NCBI GenBank assembly: GCA_002104895.1
Contig: MCFG01000628.1
Location: 1 to 21,572 of the forward strand
Source: Anaeromyces robustus
Lineage: Eukaryota; Neocallimastigomycota; Neocallimastigomycetes; Neocallimastigales; Neocallimastigaceae
Reading direction: 5' to 3'
DNA length: 21,572 nucleotides
Numbering within the stretch: the stretch's first letter is position 1; each line of letters opens with the position of its first letter. Of the stretch, positions 1-13,399 are shown piece after piece. A program made the translations under genes and the position numbers. Below the pieces are notes generated by a model, which saw nothing but the letters and a program-made list of their open reading frames with translations, ran no database searches and was not told the origin of the DNA.

Positions 1-71
1 GATTTAACAATTTCATCACGAGCTTGTTCGAATTCAGGTTCAATACCATGAGTAAATTGGAATTCAGACAT
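1..71 (-). CDS. gdhA: NADP-glutamate dehydrogenase, copy A (5' end only)
   Basis: The first 23 codons of a GDH gene run off the left edge of the window. Read on the minus strand from the ATG at 71-69, the translation starts [20 protein letters not shown], identical to the N-terminus of the complete copy B. The start is supported by an A-rich leader and by the shared 28-bp upstream element at 128-155. Whether the rest of the gene is intact cannot be seen. It lies in tandem with copy B, whose 3' end faces this promoter across about 3.2 kb. Its upstream region matches that of copy C in inverted orientation, so A and C are probably the closest relatives by flank. Confidence 0.93.
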   Translation of the reverse strand, partial: MSEFQFTHGIEPEFEQARDEIVK

Positions 72-290
72 TTTTTTAATTATTTATTAATAAATATTAT
101 AAAATATTACGTAAGAAAAAAAAATTAGGTATATTAAAAGTAAATTAATTACTTTTTATTGGTTATTAAATTGATATATTAATGTAAAATACAATTGATG
201 ATTTTAAAAATGGAAGTGAAATCTTTACGCTTTTATACTTTACCAAAAAACAAAAAAATTTAAAATATCTGTGATTCATGTTACACAAAT
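72..290 (-). promoter_or_regulatory. Promoter region of GDH copy A
   Basis: Reading toward the gene, there is a TGTAACAT-type site (ATGTTACACA on the plus strand, 278-287), a TATA-like TATAAAAG (230-237, about 159 nt from the ATG) and a GATTTCACTTCC block (about 212-223). A CCAAT motif (about 158-163) directly abuts the 28-bp element at 128-155. All of these recur in copies B and C in the same order. Transcription start is not visible. If the TATA-like box is used, the 28-bp element would probably fall inside the 5' UTR. Confidence 0.6.
128..155 (-). promoter_or_regulatory. Invariant 28-bp GDH upstream element, copy A
   Basis: This 28-bp block is identical in all five GDH copies, with its edge exactly 57 nt from the A of the ATG. 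In gene orientation it begins with the inverted repeat AAAGTAA-TTAAT-TTACTTT and ends TAATATACC. It could be a DNA site for a dimeric regulator or, if transcribed, a small 5' UTR hairpin. Confidence 0.7.
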
Positions 291-475
291 CTAATTATTT
301 ATAATATTATATATATTATTATTTATTTAATATAATATATATAAAATGTATTATTACATATATAGAATTAATTAAAACAAAAAAAAAGATAAGAAATGGT
401 TCTTTTCGTTTTAATTTTCCAATAATTAAAAATATTTATTAATAATCCATTTAGAAATTAAAATAATCATCTTTT

Positions 476-547
476 TTTATTTTATTTTATTTTATTTTAT
501 TTTATTTTATTTTATTTTATTTTATTTTATTTTATTTTATTTTATTT
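476..547. repeat. (TTTTA)n pentanucleotide microsatellite
   Basis: About 14 near-perfect copies of TTTTA lie in the spacer upstream of GDH copy A. Nothing comparable is seen at the matching position upstream of copy C, so the array probably expanded after that duplication. Confidence 0.9.
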
Positions 548-2100
548 GTAATTTAATTTAAACTAAAATTTTGATATTTTTACTTAAATTATGAAAAAAA
601 ATAATTCAAATGTTTTATAATACATTAATATTTTTGTTTTTTATATTTTTATATTCAGAATGCAATAATATCAGTTCTTTTTTTTTTTTTTAAAAAAAAA
701 AAATTATAACAATTATATTTAGTAGTGTTAATACAAATATAAAAATATAAATGTTTATTAGTGTAAACAAGGTGTAAACAAGCAAACACTTTTTTTTTAA
801 AGTTACAGTAATTAGAATTTAATTAATTAATAATAGAACAATTTATAAATAAATAATTAATTATTTATTATTAAAATCACATTTTTTCATTATTTCATTT
901 TTTCTATTTTATAGAGATAAGTTTAATATTTTTTATCAAAACAATTTTATTTGTTTTAGATAAAAATAATTTTTTATCACAAAAACACAAAATTCTTTTT
1001 TACAAATTTATTTATTTATTTATTTATTATTTCATTCATTTATTTATTAATTAATATATTAAAAATAATTAATAATTAAAAATTTTTAATTATTGATATT
1101 CTTATACGTAATATATTAATTATATTGAATTATATTGAATTTTTAAATTGATTTAATCTATTAAATATATTTCTAATATAAATGTAAATAAATAATTATT
1201 CAAAATATTTATTTTAATTATTTAAAATTTTAATTTTTATATTATTATATAAAAATAATTTTTTTAAAAAAAAAAAAAAAAAGACTTAGCAATTTTAATT
1301 ATTATATGTAATAATGTATAATTAATATTATATATAAATAATATACTTATACAAAAAGTAAAGCATAAATGAAGCATGGTAATATAATATAGTAATAATA
1401 ATCATAATATATTAATAAATATTTATCCTAATTAATATTTTTTTTAAAAAAAATAATTAAAATATTAAAGTGGAAAAATTTACTGATCAATCCTAATTTA
1501 AGAAAAAAAAAAAAGAAAACAAACAAATAAATAAATTCATATTATCTTTAGGAGAGTAAAAATATCATATTTATTGATCGATCTTAATTAAAAATATATT
1601 TATGTAAAGTACATATAAAAAGAGTAAAGTAAAATGTTAAAATTTTAATTGTATTGGATGTAAATATAACATAGAAATTTATAACCGGAGGAATCATCCT
1701 ATAATTAAAGAGAAATTTTATAATTAAAATATTCTTTATAATTCAATAAAATTGTTAGAAATTTTAAAATTAAAATCATTAAAAATAATTAATTTTTTTT
1801 TTTTTTGATAAGAAAAAAAAGCCAATAATGAACCCGTAAAAATAAATTAAATTGTGTAACATATAGGAAAAATTTTTTTATTAATTATTAATATATTTAT
1901 TTAAATATTATTATTTTAAATGATTATACACTAATTAAAAATATAAAAAAAAGTAATAAGCAATAATATTTGAAAAAAAAAAACAGAGTTAAATTTGAGT
2001 TTTTGTTTTGTTTTATTTTATTTTATATTTTTATTATATTTTTAATATTTATAATATATATATATTTATGTATTTATTAATATAGTTATATTAAGAATAT

Positions 2101-2220
<120 letters not shown>

Positions 2221-2800
2221 GAAGATGGTTTGGAGTTTACAATAATCATTTTTAATTACAAATGATACATATAAAATTTTATATGTATTATTTATACATA
2301 ATATAATTATTTTTTTTTCATATATGTTTCTCACATTAATTATAATTTTATTTTCATGTCTAGGAAAAAAAAAATAAAAGCATACTTTAAAATATATTTT
2401 TATTATAATTTTATATTTAATGAAAATGATTTTTTGATATATTTATTTTTGTATTTCTTAAATATAAAAGTTTATTAGATTTTTAATTTGAAAATGTTAC
2501 TTTTTTAAAATTACATTTACCAAAGAATAAAAAATTAAATTTGTAAATCTGTTACCCGATAAAAGTGATGATGTAAGATCAATAGCAAAGATTGGTAGTT
2601 CTTTATTATTTAGTTTACTTTTAGTTTTAGCTTTCTTCTAAATTAAAATACATTAGTATAACATTAGTATTATATTGACTAATAATAATAATAAATAATA
2701 ATAATAAATAATGTTTTTCAGAGAAATAATTTAAAAGATTCTTTTAATGAATGAAGGTTTAAAAATAATGAATAATAATATAATTATAAATAATAATCAA
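2221..2800. other. AT-rich spacer between the microsatellite and the copy B 3' flank
   Basis: There is no complete gene here. The only stretch of non-random composition is at 2531-2641, listed separately. (AAT)n-like runs occur at about 2680-2712 and 2770-2800. Homology with the 3' flank of copy D begins at about 2800. Confidence 0.6.
2531..2641 (+). other. Gene-like island: hydrophobic C-terminal tail, unidentified
   Basis: A 36-codon open frame follows a stop at 2528-2530 and ends at TAA 2639-2641. It has no ATG. It reads LLPDKSDDVRSIAKIG followed by SSLLFSLLLVLAFF. The charged stretch followed by a hydrophobic tail ending at a stop resembles the C-terminus of a membrane or tail-anchored protein, and local GC is above that of the spacer. 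It could be a gene remnant, a terminal exon or chance. I do not recognise a family. Confidence 0.2.
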
Positions 2801-3265
2801 ATACACTAAATTATTCAAAAGGAAAAAAAACTACAATAAAGAAGAAATTTTTTTTTATTTTATATAATTTTTTATTTATATTTTTAATTTTTTTTATAGA
2901 TTTTTATATTACATTTATATTACAACATTTTAAATATTCTAAATTTAATACTAAATGATTTATTTTAATTGATTTGTTTTTTTTTTTTTTTTATTATGAT
3001 ATATGAATATATTGGAATTATGAAAAACTAATAAATTGATAGAAATTTTTATATTAAAAATAACGGTTTTCATCCATTATTATTATTTTTTAATTTCAAA
3101 AATATTATACTCTTCTAATTATTTAAAAGAAAGTAAAAATAGAAATTTATTCTATTTTATTAATAATATATTCATTGAATATATTTATAAATTATACTTT
3201 TTAAATCTTTAATAAAAGATTTTCTTTTTAATATTATTATTAAATATAATTCTTTTTTAATAAAT
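2800..3265 (-). other. 3' flank of GDH copy B, homologous to that of copy D
   Basis: About 465 nt downstream of copy B closely matches the flank of copy D (about 10390-10827). It includes the shared blocks TACAACATTTTAAATATTCT and ACGGTTTTCATCCATTATT. B and D therefore share coding sequence plus nearly half a kilobase of 3' flank, although their far upstream regions differ. The palindromic 3' UTR segment is listed separately. Confidence 0.75.
3111..3224 (-). terminator. 3' UTR palindrome cluster with poly(A) signal, copy B
   Basis: There are four short palindromes in a row. On the plus strand they are AATCTTT..AAAGATT (about 3204-3222), ATATTCATTGAATAT (about 3167-3183), a 9-bp stem AAAATAGAA/TTCTATTTT with loop ATTTA (3136-3158), and a TTCTAATT..AAAGAA block (about 3113-3130). 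In the sense direction the third contains AATAAA, the canonical eukaryotic polyadenylation signal, about 108 nt after the stop codon. The same series follows copies C and D, and most of it follows E. A role in 3' end formation is inference. Confidence 0.6.
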
Positions 3266-4708
3266 TTACCACCAGTCACCATGAATCTTCATAGCATTGG
3301 CAACTTTAAGGAAACCTGTAATATTAGCTCCTTGAACAAGTGATGGAAGAGCTGAAACAGTAGAATCTGCTTTTTGAGAAGATGATTTAACAACGGATCC
3401 TAAATCTTCATGAGTGTAAGTAGCTGAATTATCAACGGATTCATTGAAAATATTGGTCATAATGTTATTTAATTCTTCATCAACACGAGCTGGTGTCCAT
3501 GTCATACGTTGTGAATTTTGGGCCATTTCAAGAGCTGAAACGGCTACACCTCCTGCATTGGAAGCTTTACCTGGGGCATACCATAATGGTAAAATTGGTT
3601 TACCTGATTTAACAGATTCATTATAAGCAACACGAAGACTTTCCATCTTTTGAACGGCTGCATCTGTAGATCCCATATTAGAACCTTCAGCAATAATGAA
3701 ACATCCTGCTTTATGTAAAGCTTCAACATCATCAGCATCATTTTCATTTTGAGTAGCACATGGAAGAGCAATATCAACCTTTGGAAGATGTTTCCATGGT
3801 CTTTCTCCTGGTAACCATGTGAAACGATCATCCTTAATTTCTTCAAGTGATCCTTTTCTAACCTTAAGATCAGCAATCATAGCAATATCTTCATTAGTGA
3901 ATGGCTTAGATGGATCCTTAACAATAAGAGCACCACGAGAATCGGATAATGAAAGAACAACTGCTCCAAGATTAATTAATTTTTGAGCGGCAAATTGTGC
4001 AACATTACCTGATCCTGAAACGGCACAATATTTACCTTTAATATCTTGTCCTAAATAAGTAAGCATATTTAAAACAAAGTAAATTAAACCATAACCAGTA
4101 GCTTCTGGACGAATGAAAGAACCACTAAGTCCAAAGTGAGTATCCTTACCAGTAAGAACACCAAAGTCACGTTTTTGTTGAAGACATTTGTAAGCACCAT
4201 ATAAGAAACCAACTTCACGACCACCAACACCAATATCACCAGCTGGAACATCAATATCAGCACCAATATGACGATGAAGTTCTGTCATGAAAGCTTGACA
4301 GAATCTTCTAATTTCATTATCAGATTTATCATGTGGATCGAAATCAGAACCACCTTTACCACCACCAATTGGAAGACCAGTTAAAGCATTCTTGAAAATT
4401 TGTTCAAAACCTAAGAATTTAAGAATAGAAAGATTAACAGTTGGATGGAATCTTAAACCACCTTTGTATGGACCAATAGCAGAATTGAATTGAACACGAT
4501 AACCACGATTAACTCTACAGTTACCCTTATCATCTTCCCAAGTAACACGGAAAGAAATAACTCTTTCTGGTTCAGTAATAACAGGAAGACATTTCTTAAG
4601 TTCTGGTTCCTTTTCGAAAAGTTTAGATTCAGTTAAAGATTTAACAATTTCATCACGAGCTTGTTCGAATTCAGGTTCAATACCATGAGTAAATTGGAAT
4701 TCAGACAT
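3266..4708 (-). CDS. gdhA: NADP-specific glutamate dehydrogenase, copy B (complete)
   Basis: This is a 480-residue intronless gene for the hexameric glutamate dehydrogenase that makes glutamate from 2-oxoglutarate, ammonium and NADPH, normally in the cytosol. The dimerisation/substrate domain (about residues 15-205) holds YKGGLRFHP (substrate lysine 82), the catalytic [11 protein letters not shown] (Lys118) and [13 protein letters not shown] (Asp158). The Rossmann domain starts about 226 with VSGSGNVAQ (232-237), and SDSR (255-258) after the second strand fits NADP preference. EGSNMGST (341-348) and APGKASNAGG (378-387) are family signatures. Length fits the small-hexamer family, which includes E. 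coli GdhA and yeast Gdh1. The C-terminus is HGDWW. The ATG is fixed by the identical start in all five copies, the A-rich leader and the 28-bp element at -57. It is the only complete copy here whose frame is open throughout, and it diverges from copy C. Confidence 0.97.
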   Translation of the reverse strand: MSEFQFTHGIEPEFEQARDEIVKSLTESKLFEKEPELKKCLPVITEPERVISFRVTWEDDKGNCRVNRGYRVQFNSAIGPYKGGLRFHPTVNLSILKFLGFEQIFKNALTGLPIGGGKGGSDFDPHDKSDNEIRRFCQAFMTELHRHIGADIDVPAGDIGVGGREVGFLYGAYKCLQQKRDFGVLTGKDTHFGLSGSFIRPEATGYGLIYFVLNMLTYLGQDIKGKYCAVSGSGNVAQFAAQKLINLGAVVLSLSDSRGALIVKDPSKPFTNEDIAMIADLKVRKGSLEEIKDDRFTWLPGERPWKHLPKVDIALPCATQNENDADDVEALHKAGCFIIAEGSNMGSTDAAVQKMESLRVAYNESVKSGKPILPLWYAPGKASNAGGVAVSALEMAQNSQRMTWTPARVDEELNNIMTNIFNESVDNSATYTHEDLGSVVKSSSQKADSTVSALPSLVQGANITGFLKVANAMKIHGDWW

Positions 4709-5005
4709 TTTTTAATTATTTATTAATAAATATTATAATATATTACCGTAAGAAAAAAAAATTAGGTATATTAAAAGTAAATTAATTACTTTCTATTGGT
4801 TATTAAAATGATATATTAAATTAATGTAAAATACAATTGATGATTTTAAAAAATGGAAGTGAAATCTTTACGCTTTTATAGTTTTAAAAAAATGAAATAT
4901 TTAAATTAAGTATAATTAAAATATTAGATAATTTAGTTGTTTAGGTAATAAAATATTAAATAATTTAATTTAAAATAATAAACTATTTTCCTAAATGTTA
5001 CACAA
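4709..5005 (-). promoter_or_regulatory. Promoter region of GDH copy B
   Basis: It carries the same modules as copies A and C: the 28-bp element (4765-4792), CCAAT (about 4795-4799), GATTTCACTTCC (about 4855-4866), TATAAAAG (4873-4880, 165 nt from the ATG) and ATGTTACACA (4995-5004). Between the TATA-like box and the last motif B has about 70 nt more than A or C, so its distal spacing has changed while the proximal spacing has not. Confidence 0.6.
4765..4792 (-). promoter_or_regulatory. Invariant 28-bp GDH upstream element, copy B
   Basis: Identical in sequence and in spacing (57 nt from the A of the ATG) to the elements of the other four copies. The outer flank differs by one base from copy A, so the conserved block stops sharply at the edge of the inverted repeat. 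Confidence 0.7.
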
Positions 5006-5870
5006 TTTAATATATTATTATTTTTATTGGTTTTTTTCTTATCAAAAAAAAATAAAAAAAAAAAAAAAGAAAAAAGTATAATTTAAAAAATTTGTTATTA
5101 AAAATATTTACTAATATTATTAATAAATTTTTTTAAATTTTAATAATAAACAATGTTTAAATTATTGTGATTGGGATGATTTCTCCGGTAATAAATCTCT
5201 ATTATATATTTACTTAATTTTTTATTTCTTTTCTATTCTTTATATGGATTAAAAACATTTTTATTATTAATTTTAATTAAGATCGATTTCTAAATTTAAT
5301 TTTTAAAGATTAAAATATATTATAAAAGTATACTCATAATATAATAATATTAATATTTCTATCTGAAAGAATATTATTTAAAATATTACTCTAGAAAACA
5401 AATTTAGAATTAAAATAAAATATAAAAAATTGTAAAATAATTTAAAAAAAGGGAATTAAAATCTAATACTTATTTATTATAATAATATAAAGAGACATTA
5501 TAACTATAAATTCTAATAATCATTAATTATTATTTCTATATATATTTACATATAATTAATAATCTAATGTCAAAATTATTTTTATACTAAATTATTTAAA
5601 AAATGTCATTTTTTTATTTAGTATTTTTATAATTTTAATATTTAATAAAAAAATCATATAAAAAATTAGCGAAGTAATATTTTATTATTTTTACTTAATA
5701 TGGCGTTTAATTGATATTTTAATAAATTTCAATGTTTATAATATAATTAAATACAATTAATAATATATTAAAATGTTAATAAATGGTAATAATAAAAATA
5801 AATAAATTAAAAATTTTTAATTATTAATTTTTTTTTAATATATTAATTAATAAATAAATGAATAAAATAA

Positions 5871-5902
5871 TTAATAAATAAATAAATAAATAAATAAATA
5901 AA
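5871..5902. repeat. (AAAT)n short microsatellite
   Basis: About eight copies of AAAT. The matching site upstream of copy A (about 1006-1028) has a shorter (TTTA)n run in the inverted orientation, so this repeat predates the duplication and has changed length since. Confidence 0.85.
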
Positions 5903-6441
5903 TTTGTAAAAAAGAATTTTGCGTTTTTGTGATAAAAAAAAATTATTTTTATCTAAAACAAATAAAATTGTTTTGATAAAAAATATTAAACTTATCTCTA
6001 AAAAATAGAAAAGATGAAATATGAAAATAATGAAAAAATGTGATTTTAATAATAAATAATTAATTATTTATTTAAAACTTATTCTATAATTAATTAAATT
6101 ATAATTACTATAACTTAAAAAAAAAAAGTGTTTGCTTATATATACATGTAATATTTATATTTCTTTCTCTATGAATATATGCATTTGCATTAATAAATAA
6201 AGAGGAAAAAACATATTTAATAATTAGAATTAATAAGTAAAAATTCAGAGTAAAAAATATAGGAAAAAAAAAACTGAGAATGTAGTTATGAATATGGAAT
6301 ATGAAAATTTGAATTTTATAATTATTTATGTAGAATAAAATATTTGTTTCATTATATTTTGAATATTTTTTTATTATTATTATAATTATTATTATTATTA
6401 TTATTTATTAGAATAAGACGGAAAGAATTCATTCCATATCT

Positions 6442-6487
6442 CTTTTTATATAAATAATATATATAATATATATAATATATATAATAT
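6442..6487. repeat. (ATATATAAT)n short tandem repeat
   Basis: Four to five imperfect copies of a 9-nt ATATATAAT unit about 330 nt upstream of GDH copy C. Confidence 0.7.
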
Positions 6488-6585
6488 CCTACAGATAAAA
6501 TGATCAAAATAATTAATATAATATTATTAATGTAATATACTTATTATATATTAATATATTATATATACATATTAGAATATTAAAT

Positions 6586-8260
<1,675 letters not shown>

Positions 8261-8530
8261 ATTCATTAAAATCGTATTTAATAATAATATTAAAAAGAAA
8301 ATCTTTTATTAAAGATTTAAAAAGTATAATTTATAAATATATTCAATGAATATATTATTAATAAAATAGAATAAATTTCTATTTTTTCGTTCTTTTAAAT
8401 AATTAGAAGAATATTATTTTTTTTGAAATTTAAAAAAAAAAAATAATGGATGAAAACCGTTATTTTTAATATAAAAATTTCTATCAATTTATAAGTATTT
8501 ATAATTCCAATATAATTATGTATTATATAG
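8261..8530 (+). terminator. 3' UTR palindrome cluster with poly(A) signal, copy C
   Basis: This is the same series as after copy B: AATCTTTTATTAAAGATT (about 8301-8318), ATATATTCAATGAATATAT (about 8337-8355), the 9-bp stem AAAATAGAA/TTCTATTTT (sense loop TAAAT, 8363-8385) carrying AATAAA, and TTCTTTTAAATAATTAGAAGAA in two halves (about 8390-8411). AATGGATGAAAACCGTTA (about 8444-8461) and AATTCCAATAT (about 8501-8511) are also shared with the flanks of B and D. Confidence 0.6.
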
Positions 8531-9280
8531 TAAAAAAAAAATAAGTTATCCAATAGAAAAAATAAAAACCTTTTGTAATATTAAAAAATTTAGAATATTG
8601 TATATAAAATGTATTTAAAATATAAATAAAAATAAAAAAATAAAATAAATAATATAATAAAAAAAAATTTTTTTTATATTTGAAATCATTAAGTGTATTA
8701 ATATTATTAATATTTTATTTTACTTTTATATTATTAAATTTTTATTAAATATAAAAATATTTTAAAAAAAAAAAAAAAAGAATTATAAGGATTAAAATCT
8801 TTTGTATAGTATAATATAGAAAATCTAACCTATTTTTATTATTAAAAAATATTCATTACAGATGAATGAGTACATATATAATAATAAGAAAAGAAATCAT
8901 ATATAATTGATATAATAATATATATATATCAATTAAAAAGTTACTTTTTCTGTCAAATTATATTAATAAAATAAAAATATTATATCCATTTTCTAGATTA
9001 TTTGATTGAAATGGATAAATATATTATTTTATATTTTTGAATATAATAATTTTGTTTATATTACCATTAAAAATTTTATTTAATATAAGTTCTTTATATC
9101 TTGTAATTTTTAAAGAAATAATATTTATTTTAAATTATAAAAAGGTACAATAATATAGTTATTAATATAAAATGATAGTATTATCTAATGATGTGAATGA
9201 ATTATTTTAATTTTTTTTTTTTTTTAAGATTCTAGTAAAAATAAAATCAAATTAAAAAAGTAAAATCTATATTTAACAAA
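8531..9280. other. AT-rich spacer, nothing recognisable
   Basis: Almost pure A+T with homopolymers. The block AAGTTATCCAATA (about 8544-8556) is shared with the 3' flank of copy E (about 16930-16942), so C and E share 3' flank somewhat beyond the palindromes. No open frame of credible composition was seen. Confidence 0.5.
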
Positions 9281-9283
9281 AGA

Positions 9284-9420
9284 TTGTTTTTGGAGTCTTG
9301 GACACAAGTTTATTAGTTTTAACATTTGCATTTGTACTATATCTTGTGAGCTTTGATTTACATCCTTCTTAGTGATTTGAGTTATTTCTCAAATGCTTTT
9401 TTTTTTTTTCAATAATTTTC
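9284..9420 (-). other. Gene-like island 1 in the C-D spacer, unidentified
   Basis: GC is higher than in the flanks. On the minus strand one frame reads EITQITKKDVNQSSQDIVQ and onward for about 50 codons before a stop. Another reads EGCKSKLTRYSTNANVKTN. Neither has a start, and I cannot tell which, if either, was coding. It may be a decayed gene fragment. No family can be named with confidence. Confidence 0.2.
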
Positions 9421-9550
9421 TTCTATTATTAAAGATCTAATTACTAACATTCTTAATATGCCTTATTAATAGACGAAAAAATCTCTTACATTTAGAAAAA
9501 AAAATTTAAAAAATTAACGAAGGATAAGTATTTAGAAAGAGATTCATTTA

Positions 9551-9801
9551 TGAAAAAAAAAAAAAAAACCAGCTACTACTTACAATGAATGTAAATATGG
9601 ACCTTCAAAAGATATACAAGTATTATACTTTAACTTACCTCCAAGATTCATTTGGATTCTTTTGGATTATGAGAATACGAAAAGGTTTTTTAATTTAATT
9701 ACAATATTTTTACTTAAAAAGTAAATCAATTCTTGAAAATTTAACTACGTACTGCCCTTGTTGTGGTGAAAAAGTGCAAAAATTTTTTCATTGTATTTTT
9801 T
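9551..9801 (+). other. Gene-like island 2 in the C-D spacer: Cys-rich YCPCCGEKV fragment
   Basis: Two open plus-strand frames follow each other. The first, about 9554-9724, includes ATTYNECKYGPSKDIQVLYF and NLPPRFIWILLDYENTKRFF and ends at a stop at 9722-9724. The second, about 9709-9801, includes YLKSKSILENLTTYCPCCGE, then KVQKFFHCIF and a stop. CPCCG resembles half of a zinc ribbon or zinc knuckle. Composition is clearly gene-like against a nearly GC-free background, but no ATG-initiated frame covers it. It is a probable remnant of an unidentified gene, or terminal exons of one. Confidence 0.3.
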
Positions 9802-9857
9802 AAATGTAAAATAAAATCTTTTAACAAGATAGAAACAAGATAGAAATACAATTATTA

Positions 9858-9930
9858 ATCTAAACAAGCAAACAAACAAATAAACAAACAAACAACAATC
9901 AAACATACATACATACAAATAAATAAAATA
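9858..9930. repeat. Degenerate (AAAC)n/(CATA)n/(AAAT)n tetranucleotide tract
   Basis: A mixed run of AAAC, AAAT and CATA units immediately follows gene-like island 2. It looks like an old tetranucleotide array that has diverged by substitution. Confidence 0.7.
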
Positions 9931-10159
9931 TAATTAATTAATTAATATACATATGTTTATTATATATATATTTTTTTTTTATTTATTTTTTTTTTTTTTT
10001 TTTTTACATTATTTTACATGTTTTATTTTTTATCTATTAAAATTTATATATATATATATTAAATTTAATTATTCTTTGATTTTTATTTTTTTGTATTACG
10101 GTATATACGAGATTTATATTATTACGTTAATGATAAAACTTTTTTTCATATAATTATTA

Positions 10160-10292
10160 TGGTTTATATCCATTTTTAGATTATAGAAATTCTTCTAATT
10201 ATTTAAAAAAAATATTCATTGAATACATTAATAAATTATGTTTGATTAATGTAAAAAAGTCTTTAATAAAAGGTTTTTTTAATATTAATTTC
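10160..10292 (-). other. Orphan, decayed copy of the GDH 3' UTR
   Basis: This segment aligns by eye to the 3' UTR of copies B and D on the minus strand. It has TTCTTCTAATTATTTAAAA, then AATATTCATTGAATA, AATAAATTAT, CTTTAATAAAAGG and TTTTTAATATTAA in the same order. The AATAGAAATTTATTCTATT palindrome is missing. No GDH coding sequence adjoins it; the next GDH stop codon (copy D) is more than 500 nt to the right, behind D's own 3' UTR. It is best explained as a leftover from an earlier duplication or rearrangement. Confidence 0.55.
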
Positions 10293-10363
10293 TCATCTTC
10301 TTTTTTCTTAATATAATATTATATTTATATTTTATACATATATTAAAAATTTATAAAATAATA

Positions 10364-10402
10364 AAAAATACATAATAAAAATACATAATAAAAATACACT
10401 AA
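10364..10402. repeat. (AAAAATACATAAT)n minisatellite
   Basis: Three copies of a 13-nt unit lie at the outer edge of the homology between the copy B and copy D 3' flanks. The third copy grades into AAAATACACTAAA, which B also has at about 2809-2821. Confidence 0.6.
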
Positions 10403-10827
10403 ACTATTTAAAAGGGAAAAAAAAATACAAAGAAGAAATTTTTTTTTTATTTTATTTAATTTTTTATTTATATTTTTTTTTTTATAGATTTTTATATTAC
10501 ATTTATATTACAACATTTTAAATATTCTAAATTTAATACTAAATGATTTTTAATTTTTTTTTTTTTATTATGGTATATGATATATTGGAATTATAAATAC
10601 TTATAAATTGATAGAAATTTTTTATTAAAAATAACGGTTTTCATCCATTATTTTTTTTTAATTTCAAAAATATTATATCTTCTAATTATTTAAAAGAATG
10701 AAAAAATAGAAATTTATTCTATTTTATTAATAATATATTCATTGAATATATTTATAAATTATACTTTTAAATCTTTATTAAAAGATTTTTTTTAATATTA
10801 TTATTAAATATGAATTTTTTAATGAAT
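10390..10827 (-). terminator. 3' flank and palindrome cluster with poly(A) signal, copy D
   Basis: Closely homologous to 2800-3265 (copy B). It includes the TTATTAAAAGATT palindrome (about 10775-10789), AATATATTCATTGAATATATT (in two halves, about 10732-10752), the 9-bp stem AAAATAGAA/TTCTATTTT (10703-10725) whose sense strand carries AATAAA about 103 nt after the stop, and ACGGTTTTCATCCATTATT (about 10633-10651). Confidence 0.6.
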
Positions 10828-12610
<1,783 letters not shown>

Positions 12611-12877
12611 TTTAAATATAATAAAAAGATAAAAAATTATTTTTATCTTTTTATTATATTTCATTTATTCTTATCAAAAAAAAAAAAAAAAATGAAAAAA
12701 TAGATTTTTACTAAAAAAGGAAAAGAATAAATAAATTAATATATTATTATAATATATAACAATATATTATAATATATATTAAAATTGATTGAATATTTTT
12801 ATAATAAAGAGAATAAAACATGTGATAGATTATAATAAATAACTAATAGAAAAATCATTTAATAATAATAAACACAA

Positions 12878-13011
<134 letters not shown>

Positions 13012-13194
13012 AATAATAAACACAATAATAAATAAATAAATAACTAAATAAATAAATAAAAAACGAATAATACATAAAAAATTAATATGGTTATTAGGAA
13101 TTGATTTAAATAAAAATTAATAAATGAATATATTTAATTACGAAAAGATTATATATATATATAAAAAAAAAGATAACAAAAATTTAATAAAAAG

Positions 13195-13377
13195 TTATAT
13201 TAATATATATATTTTTTCATTATTAAGTTTTTTTGATCTCGTTCCATAATAAAAATCATACATTTTTATTTTAATTTTAGTTTTAATAATAATAATAATA
13301 ATAAAAAAAAGCTTTCTTTTATTTTTAGTGGATTCAACATTTTGATCAGTGATTACATGAGCCAATAAATCATAGAT
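13195..13377 (-). other. Gene-like island in the D-E spacer, unidentified
   Basis: A 60-codon minus-strand frame without an ATG. It begins IYDLLAHVITDQNVESTKNK, then RKLFF, a poly-Ile run from an (AAT)n tract, and MYDFYYGTRSKKLNNEK. The first 25 residues look protein-like and the DNA is GC-richer than its surroundings. It may be a fragment of a decayed gene, or chance. Confidence 0.2.
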
Positions 13378-13399
13378 TCAAAATATTTAATTTAATTTA

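Larger units (their letters stand above)
72..1870. repeat. Long inverted homology, arm 1 (upstream of copy A)
   Basis: The whole upstream region of copy A matches the upstream region of copy C (about 4985-6819) in inverted orientation, with patchy indels. Anchors visible by eye are the promoter (72-290), AAGCAAACACTTTTTTTT (about 780-797 against about 6120-6137), the AAAACAATTTTATTTGTTTTAGATAAAAATAA tract in two parts (about 938-969 against 5945-5976), GATCGATCTTAATTAAAA (about 1576-1593 against 5270-5287), ACCGGAG-AATCATCC (1684-1700 against 5173-5189) and AAATTGTGTAACAT (about 1849-1862 against 4996-5011). Offsets from the two start codons stay within about 30 nt. It indicates duplication of one gene with its long 5' flank. 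Confidence 0.75.

Noticed and set aside
9953-10153. Plus-strand frame of 66 residues rich in Phe, Tyr and Ile
   Set aside because: It is made of T-runs and TA repeats in a region with almost no GC, and has no motif or conserved counterpart.
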